A stretch of DNA of 5,199 nt, taken from positions 1 to 5,199 of the forward strand of contig JAGYMR010000206.1 in assembly GCA_018400515.1 (NCBI GenBank), written 5' to 3'. The notes beneath the pieces are model-generated. The model saw nothing but the letters and a program-made list of their open reading frames with translations. It ran no database searches and had not been told where the DNA came from. The position numbers and the translations under genes were made by a program. The DNA comes from Tangfeifania sp. (GTDB taxonomy: Bacteria; Bacteroidota; Bacteroidia; Bacteroidales; Prolixibacteraceae). Shown in pieces: positions 1 through 5,199 of this stretch (within the stretch, counting starts at the first letter, position 1; every line of letters starts with the position of its first letter).

Positions 1-1210
1 CGTTTTGCACATCGTACAGTTCTTCTGCCGGACGGGGTTTCAGGAAGCAGTCCTGCTGATATTCGTTCAATTCACCGGCCTGATACATTTTGATCATTTC
101 CTGGTAAGTGATGCTGCCGACGGCATCAGCTGGCGGAGAGGCATTCAGATGGGGGAATGCATTCCGGATATAGAGGTATTGCTTATTGCGTACGGCACGT
201 TCGTGAGCCTGATAATCGTGCCAGTTGTGTTCTGCTGCAATGTACTCTCTTGTTTGTGTGGAATAATTTTCAAGAACAGGGGCAAAGGAAAAACCCTGGA
301 AGGTTTCAGGCATATCGGCCCCTGCCAGCTCACAGAAGGTTGGGGCAATATCGATGGAGCTTACCAGTGCATCGGCTGTTCCTTTTTTTAGTCTTTCGGG
401 CCATCGCACAATAAAAGGTGTTTTGATGCCACTGTCGTACAGGCGGGTTTTGGCCCGGGGGAACGGCCGTCCGTTATCCGTCATAAAAATCACCATGGTA
501 TTTTTATCCATGCCCTGTTTTTTCAGTTCCTGCATCACTTTTCCCAGGTAGCTGTCGAGGCGTGAAATTTCATCGTAGTAGAGTGCCAGGTCTTTCCGTG
601 TAGAATCGTTATCCGGCAGGTAAGGCGGGACGATCACATTTTCGGAACGGTGAGGTTCGGGAATGGTGTTTGGTGAGTAGTTACGGTGCGGATCAATGGC
701 TGCCAGCCATAAAAAGAAAGGTTTGTCTTTCGGTCGGTTTTGAAGCGCCTCCACCCAGTGTTCGCAACCACTGGGTGAACCACCGTAGATAGTATCGAAC
801 TCAGTCCGTTTTGGACCGATGTGGTATTTTCCTGCCACGGCCGTGTAATACCCGGATTTCTGCAATTCTCCGGCAAAGAGCAGCTGGTTGGCCGGCAGCG
901 GCATGTGGAGCTCGGGTGCCCCGGTGCTGTGCGGATAACGGCCTGTGAGGATGCTGCATCGGCTCGGACTGCAGGAGCTGGTCGTTAAAAAGGCATTCGT
1001 GAAAACAACCCCCTCCTCAGCCAGCTGGTTGATATTGGGCGTTTTAATGTTGTTGTTGCCATAGGGACCGAAATCATTCCAGGCAGCATCGTCGGCAATA
1101 AAAACAATAAAATTGGGTTGTGACTTCTCCTCTGGTTTTTGACTCGTGCAGGAAAACGCTGTCGAAAATAACACTGCAGCGAGGAAAGATCTGTTTTTTA
1201 GCGGATTCAT
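1..1210 (-). CDS. S1-family sulfatase, N-sulfoglucosamine sulfohydrolase (SGSH)-like, 3' end cut off by the window
   Basis: A reading frame with no stop runs from ATG at 1210 to the left edge, giving 403 residues; the C-terminus is outside the window. A short hydrophobic signal ends at Ser20-Cys21, a plausible lipobox, followed by a polar, acidic stretch, so an exported lipoprotein is likely. Sulfatase landmarks are in order: metal ligands Asp40-Asp41, the formylglycine motif CSPSR at 80-84 (Cys80 to be oxidised), Lys128 and His130 in GKYH, His175 in DPHR, and Asp245-Asn246 in TDNG. From memory, the stretches DPHR, VPPYLP (about 194-199) and DNGRPFP (245-251) match human SGSH closely, which points to N-desulfation of glucosamine at the non-reducing end. 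This is family inference; a relative acting on another sulfated sugar is possible. The start is chosen because it lies 10 bp after the previous stop behind an A-rich leader. It is the last gene of the visible operon. Confidence 0.9.
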   Translation of the reverse strand, partial: MNPLKNRSFLAAVLFSTAFSCTSQKPEEKSQPNFIVFIADDAAWNDFGPYGNNNIKTPNINQLAEEGVVFTNAFLTTSSCSPSRCSILTGRYPHSTGAPELHMPLPANQLLFAGELQKSGYYTAVAGKYHIGPKRTEFDTIYGGSPSGCEHWVEALQNRPKDKPFFLWLAAIDPHRNYSPNTIPEPHRSENVIVPPYLPDNDSTRKDLALYYDEISRLDSYLGKVMQELKKQGMDKNTMVIFMTDNGRPFPRAKTRLYDSGIKTPFIVRWPERLKKGTADALVSSIDIAPTFCELAGADMPETFQGFSFAPVLENYSTQTREYIAAEHNWHDYQAHERAVRNKQYLYIRNAFPHLNASPPADAVGSITYQEMIKMYQAGELNEYQQDCFLKPRPAEELYDVQN

Positions 1211-1220
1211 TTTTTTATTA

Positions 1221-2759
1221 TTAATTCTTATTCAGTCCGGACCTTGCTTTATTCCCGGCCTCTTCAAACTTTTTTCTCATCTCTTCCAAAACATCATTGT
1301 AGTCAGAGTTGCCAACAAGGTTGATGTGTTCTTCCGGATCGTTTTTATGATCGTAAAGTTCTTCATTGCCGGCATACATTTCATTGCCCCAACGGGTATA
1401 TCTCCACCGGCTGGTACGTAAGGTGGCATCATTCCCCTGATAAGAAACAGTGTAAGCAAAATTCTTTATTTCTTCCGGTTTTTCTCCGGATATATAATCA
1501 GCAAGACTTTTCCCTTGCAGGATAGCAGGTTCCCGGTCTGAAAAACCGCATAGTTCAGTCAGGGTAGGATAGAGGTCAATGAGTTCTGCCACGTTTTCAC
1601 AGGAGGTTCCGTAATTATTACCATAACCCGGAACGGATATGATGAGCGGAACGCGAACGCTTCCTTCCCACAAACTTACCTTCGACCAGCAGTCGTGTTC
1701 TCCGAGGTTATAACCATGGTCTGACAAAAAGATGACGATGGTTTTATTTCTCAGCTTTAACCGGTCAAGTGCATCGAGCAGGCGGCCAACCTGCTGGTCC
1801 ATAAATCGTACGCTGGCCATGTAACTGCTGATGGTTTGTCGTTGCTGCAGTTCGTTCATTCCAAAGATTTTATCATTTTGCCTTCTTAGCGCCTGTTGAG
1901 GAATGTTATCCCCGATTTTTACCGGAGGGAGGACGACTTCGTCTTCAGGATAAGGGACAAAACAATTTTTCGGGGCGATGAGTGGTACGTGCGGTCTGAC
2001 GAATCCCACTGCCAGGAAGAAGGGAGCATCTTTTTTCATTCGTTGTTTGTTTCTCCCCTGTTCCGGTATTTTCCCTGCGCGGTTTTCCAGTATGGCAATG
2101 GCCTGACTGGCGGCCAGGTAGTCGGCTTGTGTGTCCTCCATCCCGTCGGGAATGATCATCCGGGCAAAATTGGAACCGTAGTGCAGGTTTTTGGGAGAGA
2201 GCAATTCCAGTTTCCCGGGACTGAGAGTTTCCGGTGCCATCACGTTGTAAGCATAGTCCCAGGAGTCCGGCTCGTCGCCACCCGGTTCTCCCCGTTCAAT
2301 ACCGCCCGGTACGCCCATGTGATAAATTTTTGAAACCCGGGCTGTAAAATATCCGTTTTCCCGAAAGAATCCTGCCATGGAGGGATGGTTTGCCAGTGCC
2401 GGTGTTTCTTTTTTATAACTGCCCGGATTGTCGTTGTTCCGCAATACCCCGTTGGTTTCGGGATACAGTCCGCTCATCAATGAAGCCCGGGAAGGACCGC
2501 AAAGGGGGTATTGGCAGTATGCCCGGGTAAACTGAATGCCCTCATCAGCGAGCCGGTCGAGATGGGGGGTATGCCTGTCGATGTCCATATAAGGGCCGAT
2601 ACGCGTATTCAAATCATCGGAAACGATCAGCAAAATATTGGGCTTTTGAGCTGCTGATCCGTTTAAGCCACCGAGCAGTGCCAATACAAGCATGAGAAAA
2701 CAGGGATACAGAAAATGAATTCCGTTCCTTTTATGATTATTTAATGCAGTGCACATCAT
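1221..2759 (-). CDS. S1-family sulfatase, iduronate-2-sulfatase (IDS)-like, secreted
   Basis: This 512-residue protein is complete. Residues 1-37 form a signal peptide with a basic n-region (HKR), a hydrophobic core at about 15-31 and a signal peptidase I site near GSAA-Q (35-38). No lipobox is placed at the end, so it is probably periplasmic or secreted rather than lipid-anchored. Catalytic landmarks are Asp48-Asp49, the formylglycine motif CGPSR at 87-91, Lys144 and His147 in SKIYH, His257 in RPHVP, Asp347-His348 in SDHG and Lys360. The pieces FFLAVGF (247-253), the FASV-like MASV (314-317), QVGRLL (323-328) and SDHGYNLGEH (346-355) are hallmarks of the IDS branch (SulfAtlas S1_7). The expected reaction is removal of 2-O-sulfate from terminal iduronate or a similar uronic acid. 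ATG at 2759 is followed directly by a second ATG at 2756; either could be used. A basic, low-complexity insert sits at about 226-244. Confidence 0.92.
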   Translation of the reverse strand: MMCTALNNHKRNGIHFLYPCFLMLVLALLGGLNGSAAQKPNILLIVSDDLNTRIGPYMDIDRHTPHLDRLADEGIQFTRAYCQYPLCGPSRASLMSGLYPETNGVLRNNDNPGSYKKETPALANHPSMAGFFRENGYFTARVSKIYHMGVPGGIERGEPGGDEPDSWDYAYNVMAPETLSPGKLELLSPKNLHYGSNFARMIIPDGMEDTQADYLAASQAIAILENRAGKIPEQGRNKQRMKKDAPFFLAVGFVRPHVPLIAPKNCFVPYPEDEVVLPPVKIGDNIPQQALRRQNDKIFGMNELQQRQTISSYMASVRFMDQQVGRLLDALDRLKLRNKTIVIFLSDHGYNLGEHDCWSKVSLWEGSVRVPLIISVPGYGNNYGTSCENVAELIDLYPTLTELCGFSDREPAILQGKSLADYISGEKPEEIKNFAYTVSYQGNDATLRTSRWRYTRWGNEMYAGNEELYDHKNDPEEHINLVGNSDYNDVLEEMRKKFEEAGNKARSGLNKN

Positions 2760-2816
2760 TGATTTGTTTTTGCGTTTTTTCCCGATGAGTCGATCATTCC
2801 ACTCAAAAAGGGCAAT

Positions 2817-4409
2817 TTATCTCCTTGCTTTCCGGTGTTCAAGATAAGCTTCCAGAAATTTGTCGTTCAGCTCATCGCTGTCGCCGTAATAATTCCGCAG
2901 TTCTTCCAGTCTTTTATGAAGCATTTCCCTGACATCGGCATAATCCGGATCGTCATAAATGTTATTCATCTCATTTGGGTCGGTCTGCAGGTCATACATT
3001 TCCCATTCGTCGATATCGTAATAGAAATGCATCAGTTTGTAACGTTCGGTAGCAACACCGTAATGCCGTTTCACCATGTGGACCGACGGGTATTCGTAAT
3101 AGGTGTAGTAAACGGCATCACGCCATTCGCCGGTTTCCCCTGCAACCAGTTTCCGGAACGATTCTCCCTGCATCTCTTCCGGAATTTCGATGCCGGCGTA
3201 ATCGAGGAAGGTAGGAGCAAAATCGAGGTTTTGTACCAGCTTGTCGATTTTTGTTCCCGGCTTGATCTCTTTCGGGTAACGCATGAGCAGCGGAGTGCGG
3301 AATGACTCTTCATACATGAATCGTTTGTCGAACCATCCGTGTTCTCCCAGGTAAAAGCCCTGGTCAGAAGTGTAGACAACGATGGTATTTTCGGCCAGAC
3401 CGGCTTCCTCGAGGTAGTCCAGAACTTCGCCCACACCGTCGTCAACTGACTTGATGGTGCGGAGGTAATCTTTGATGTAACGGTTAAATTTCCAGAGAGC
3501 CAGTTCTTTCCCTTCAGGCATGTTATTCAGCAATTCCTGGTTTTCATTCTCGTAGGCCGCCATCCAGTTGGCACGCTGTTCTTCATTCATTCTGCGGAGA
3601 TCGCGAATAAACCCTGTGGTATCGCCGGCAGGATCGGTAATTAATTTAAAATCATGTCCCCAGCGCATATGACCGGCAATTTCCATCTCCTGTTCTTTGG
3701 CTGCTGTGCCCCGACCTTCGTAATCATCAAAAAAGTTCGCCGGGGGGTCAAAAGTGACATCATCATACAGATCCAGGTATTTAGGAGCCGGCAGCCAGTT
3801 CCGGTGCGGTGCTTTTTGATGGTAAAGGAGGCAGAACGGCTTGTTGGGTTCGCGCTTGTTTTTCAGCCAGTCGAGGGTGGTTTCTGTGATAATCTCTGTA
3901 CAATGACCCTCCTTCCGGATCCTTTCTCCATTCAGCAGGAAGTCGGGGTTATAATATTGCCCCTGACCGGGCAGTACCATGGAATAATCAAATCCCTGAG
4001 GCAGGCCGTCGAGGTGTATTTTACCAATCATGGCTGTTTGATAGCCGTTTGCCTGCATCAGTTTCGGGAAGTTGGGCTGATCCCAGTTGAACGGTTGCAC
4101 GTTGTCTACTTTCCCGTTTAAGAAGCTGTGTTTTCCGGTAAGCAAAACAGCACGGCTGGGTGCACAGATGGAGTTGGTTACGCAGGCCCGCGTAAAAATG
4201 GCGCCTTCCTCAGCCAGCCGGTCGATGTTGGGAGTGGGTGCCAGTTCAGCAAGGAAACCATCATAAGCACTGATAGCCTGGTAGGCATGGTCGTCACTCA
4301 TAATGAATAAAACGTTGGGACGCTGTTCCTCCTCTTGTTGGGGAGAACAGCCCAGAATTCCGGTGCCTGCCGCGAGGAGGGCGATTGAATTTGTAATAAA
4401 TCGTTTCAT
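2817..4409 (-). CDS. S1-family sulfatase lipoprotein, N-acetylglucosamine-6-sulfatase-like (S1_11 type)
   Basis: This 530-residue protein is complete. The signal peptide ends in the classic lipobox ILGC (Cys21) followed by SPQQEEE, the acidic tract typical of Bacteroidota surface-exposed lipoproteins. Landmarks are Asp39-Asp40 in SDDH, the formylglycine motif CAPSR at 82-86, Lys130 and His132 in GKIH, His202 in APHRNW, Asp349-Gln350 in SDQGFYLGEH and Lys362. The use of Asp-Gln instead of Asp-Asn, the GERIRKEGH segment (161-169) and the APHRNWLP segment are, to my recollection, features of the family containing Bacteroides thetaiotaomicron BT4656, which removes 6-O-sulfate from GlcNAc in heparin/heparan sulfate. 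The expected role is exo-6-O-desulfation; mucin or host glycosaminoglycan GlcNAc-6-sulfate are both possible substrates. It lies 33 bp after the truncated paralogue and 57 bp before the IDS-like gene. The start has an A-rich leader and gives the expected signal peptide. Confidence 0.93.
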   Translation of the reverse strand: MKRFITNSIALLAAGTGILGCSPQQEEEQRPNVLFIMSDDHAYQAISAYDGFLAELAPTPNIDRLAEEGAIFTRACVTNSICAPSRAVLLTGKHSFLNGKVDNVQPFNWDQPNFPKLMQANGYQTAMIGKIHLDGLPQGFDYSMVLPGQGQYYNPDFLLNGERIRKEGHCTEIITETTLDWLKNKREPNKPFCLLYHQKAPHRNWLPAPKYLDLYDDVTFDPPANFFDDYEGRGTAAKEQEMEIAGHMRWGHDFKLITDPAGDTTGFIRDLRRMNEEQRANWMAAYENENQELLNNMPEGKELALWKFNRYIKDYLRTIKSVDDGVGEVLDYLEEAGLAENTIVVYTSDQGFYLGEHGWFDKRFMYEESFRTPLLMRYPKEIKPGTKIDKLVQNLDFAPTFLDYAGIEIPEEMQGESFRKLVAGETGEWRDAVYYTYYEYPSVHMVKRHYGVATERYKLMHFYYDIDEWEMYDLQTDPNEMNNIYDDPDYADVREMLHKRLEELRNYYGDSDELNDKFLEAYLEHRKARR

Positions 4410-4442
4410 TGTTTGGTTTTTTATATTGTTAATAACTCTTTT

Positions 4443-4805
4443 TTAGCCGTGGTATTTTGATGTTGCCTTTAGTTCAACCGTATCGCCGACTGCCATTCGT
4501 TTTTGTTTTAACTTTTCGGTTAAAATGGTTGCCCGGCTTGGACCACAGATGGAGTTGCCGCAAAAAACGTTGGCAAATAGCATTCCCTGTTCGGCCAGCT
4601 GGTCGAGATGAGGAGTTTTTACATACTTATGCAGTTCGGGATTATTGTGTTTTGGTCCGTATGCTCCAATAGCATGAGTTGCGTGATCATCGCTGAATAT
4701 AAAAAGTATATTTGGCCGGCCGGTTTCCTCTTTTTGTGGAGCGCAATGCATTAAACTGATGCAAACTGCAAGGAGTGCCAATGATTTTAAAAAAGGTCGT
4801 TTCAT
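4443..4805 (-). pseudogene. Truncated S1 sulfatase (N-terminus fused in frame to a short tail)
   Basis: The ORF encodes only 120 residues, against about 450-550 for a working S1 sulfatase. Residues 1-95 are a good sulfatase N-terminus: signal peptide, Cys21, Asp39-Asp40 in SDDH, and the formylglycine motif CGPSR at 87-91 followed by ATILT. It aligns well with the start of the next gene (shared MKR, LALLA-like core, RPN-LFI-SDDHA, NSIC-PSRA). After LTE-K (94-97) the sequence jumps to a 23-residue polar tail and a stop. The Gly that normally follows LT is Glu96, while Lys97 agrees with the LTGK of the next gene. The tail pattern KL...R...GDT.EL resembles the C-terminus of the neighbour (RLEELR...GDSDEL, about 500-514), suggesting an in-frame internal deletion of roughly 400 codons. 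All the later active-site residues (GK.H, PH, SDNG) are missing, so it cannot be an active sulfatase. The residue before Cys21 is His, unusual for a lipobox. Confidence 0.8.
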
Positions 4806-4833
4806 GTCGTGTTTCTTAATATTGCTTTATCTT

Positions 4834-4950
4834 TTATAAATAACGTTTCCTTCCGGGTGGTCTTCTATTGTTATCCACGATATCGGTAATACAAGCTGTG
4901 GATACATTCCGGCAGGCATTATTTTCCCGGTCGGTCACCTGTATTTTCAT
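4834..4950 (-). CDS. Doubtful 38-residue ORF just upstream of the truncated sulfatase
   Basis: ATG at 4950 opens a frame of 38 codons ending with TAA at 4834, 28 bp before the truncated sulfatase and in the same direction. The product starts MKIQVTDRENN, contains two cysteines and ends in a strongly basic tail (RRPPGRKRYL). It has no signal peptide or membrane segment. I do not recognise it. The opening faintly recalls an Ig-like beta-strand at the end of an exported glycosidase, so it could be the remnant of a degraded gene, or it could be chance. Its start codon lies inside the right-hand arm (minus-strand sense) of an inverted repeat. Confidence 0.15.
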   Translation of the reverse strand: MKIQVTDRENNACRNVSTACITDIVDNNRRPPGRKRYL

Positions 4951-4989
4951 CTCATTAAAATTGTTTGTTTTCTAAGGTATGAGATGGAA
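4945..4989. repeat. Imperfect inverted repeat (11-bp arms, 23-bp spacer)
   Basis: TTTCATCTCAT at 4945-4955 pairs with ATGAGATGGAA at 4979-4989, with one mismatch; the inner 8 bp (CATCTCAT/ATGAGATG) are perfect. The inner part of the loop can also form an AAAA/TTTT extension. In the minus-strand transcript this would be a 5'-leader hairpin about 140 nt ahead of the first sulfatase, if transcription begins further upstream. It could equally be a protein binding site or chance. Confidence 0.4.
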
Positions 4990-5043
4990 CTCGCATCATT
5001 TTATTTGCCTCACTCCATCGTTTATTTTAGCGGTGTTCGACAG

Positions 5044-5059
5044 AATACGCAAGCGTATT
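5044..5059. promoter_or_regulatory. Perfect 16-bp interrupted palindrome, candidate operator
   Basis: The sequence AATACGC-AA-GCGTATT is a perfect 7-bp inverted repeat with a 2-bp centre. It lies about 240 bp upstream of the first sulfatase start, within otherwise AT-rich DNA, so its central GC-rich core stands out. The form is that of a dimeric regulator site. It has no adjacent T-tract and only a 2-nt loop, so a terminator is unlikely. The regulator is not in the window. Confidence 0.4.
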
Positions 5060-5060
5060 T

Positions 5061-5113
5061 CATACTCGTTTGTGTTAAAAATTTACCATGCTCGTTTCAT
5101 CTTCTTTACCATG
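5061..5113. repeat. Interleaved short direct repeats next to the palindrome
   Basis: CATACTCGTTT at 5061-5071 recurs as CATGCTCGTTT at 5087-5097 (10 of 11 bases, 26-bp period). TTTACCATG at 5082-5090 recurs exactly at 5105-5113 (23-bp period). The two sets overlap and directly adjoin the 16-bp palindrome. Direct repeats two to three helical turns apart fit binding sites for a transcription activator such as a hybrid two-component regulator, but the function is inferred and small repeats in AT-rich DNA can arise by chance. Confidence 0.3.
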
Positions 5114-5199
5114 TTTTTTTAAGTAATGAACTATTTTTTTCCTAAAATAACATATAATTGTTAGTAGCAAAAAAGATAATCATTCAAAAATTAAAATTA

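Larger units (their letters stand above)
1..4805 (-). other. Probable four-gene sulfatase operon, transcribed leftward
   Basis: Four sulfatase genes lie head to tail on the minus strand with gaps of 33, 57 and 10 bp. No convincing terminator hairpin with a T-tract is seen in the gaps. The leaders before each ATG are rich in A and lack a Shine-Dalgarno sequence, as is normal in Bacteroidota. The three intact types (GNS-, IDS- and SGSH-like) are complementary rather than redundant, which supports joint expression against one multiply sulfated glycan. Co-transcription is inferred from spacing only. The operon may continue beyond the left edge. Confidence 0.75.
4806..5199. other. AT-rich upstream intergenic region of the sulfatase operon
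   Basis: No recognisable gene lies in this stretch. All three minus-strand frames meet stops within the first few codons from the right edge, so no gene enters the window there. The outer part (about 5090-5199) is strongly AT-rich; the part next to the operon (about 4840-4950) is visibly richer in GC. The region holds a 16-bp palindrome, short direct repeats, an 11-bp imperfect inverted repeat and one doubtful small ORF, listed separately. It must carry the promoter if the operon starts at 4805, but I could not place a Bacteroidota-type promoter (TTTG and TAnnTTTG boxes at correct spacing) with confidence. Confidence 0.6.

Noticed and set aside
5..551. Plus-strand open frames near the left edge
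   Set aside because: They lie opposite the SGSH-like sulfatase, whose conserved residues are all read from the minus strand.
1896..2333. Long open frame on the plus strand
   Set aside because: It is antisense to the catalytic core of the IDS-like sulfatase, which is certain from its motifs; the product has no recognisable domain.
2760..2816. TGAGT...ACTCA hairpin between the GNS-like and IDS-like genes as a terminator
   Set aside because: The stem is only 5 bp with a 10-nt loop, and no T-tract follows it in the direction of transcription.
2835..4121. Two plus-strand open frames (2835-3305 and 3654-4121)
   Set aside because: Both are antisense shadows of the intact GNS-like sulfatase and show no start context or recognisable motif.
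4443..4805. Truncated sulfatase explained by a simple frameshift
   Set aside because: Only 33 bp separate its stop from the next gene, so the missing catalytic part is absent from the DNA in every frame; deletion, not frameshift, is required.
5044..5060. Palindrome as a rho-independent terminator of an upstream gene
   Set aside because: A 2-nt loop and the lack of a T-run make it a poor terminator; no gene is seen entering from either side.
4984..5145. Plus-strand ORF of 53 codons in the upstream region
   Set aside because: Hydrophobic, AT-driven composition, no recognisable family, and it runs across the palindrome and direct repeats; probably chance, though the frame is open back to about 4840.
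5150..5199. Bacteroidota-type promoter (TTTG / TAnnTTTG)
   Set aside because: TTTTG-like strings occur on the minus strand but the boxes are too close together or have the wrong internal spacing, so no promoter is claimed.

Overview
The window comes from a member of the Bacteroidota, probably an environmental, marine or gut glycan degrader. Four things support this. All recognisable genes are sulfatases of the exported S1 type. The start codons are preceded by A-rich leaders with no Shine-Dalgarno sequence. The exported proteins carry signal peptides, and three have a cysteine at about residue 21 followed by an acidic or polar stretch, as in Bacteroidota surface lipoproteins. The coding DNA has moderate GC and is flanked by a very AT-rich intergenic region. 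The species cannot be fixed from the sequence.

Layout, read on the minus strand (right to left): an AT-rich upstream region (about 4806-5199) holds a 16-bp palindrome, short direct repeats, a long-range inverted repeat and one doubtful 38-codon ORF. Then come four sulfatase genes in one direction: an internally truncated sulfatase (4805-4443), an intact GlcNAc-6-sulfatase-like lipoprotein (4409-2817), an intact iduronate-2-sulfatase-like protein (2759-1221), and an N-sulfoglucosamine sulfohydrolase-like sulfatase (from 1210, running off the left edge). Gaps are 33, 57 and 10 bp, so this looks like one operon transcribed leftward.

The three working genes resemble the three lysosomal exo-sulfatases that remove 6-O-, 2-O- and N-sulfate from heparan sulfate (GNS, IDS and SGSH types). 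The simplest reading is a sulfatase operon belonging to a polysaccharide utilisation locus for heparin/heparan sulfate or a similarly sulfated glycan. No lyase, SusC/SusD pair, regulator or sulfatase-maturing enzyme lies in the window, so the substrate is inferred. The most unusual items are the first gene, which looks like an in-frame internal deletion of a full-length sulfatase, and the set of symmetric elements upstream of the operon.
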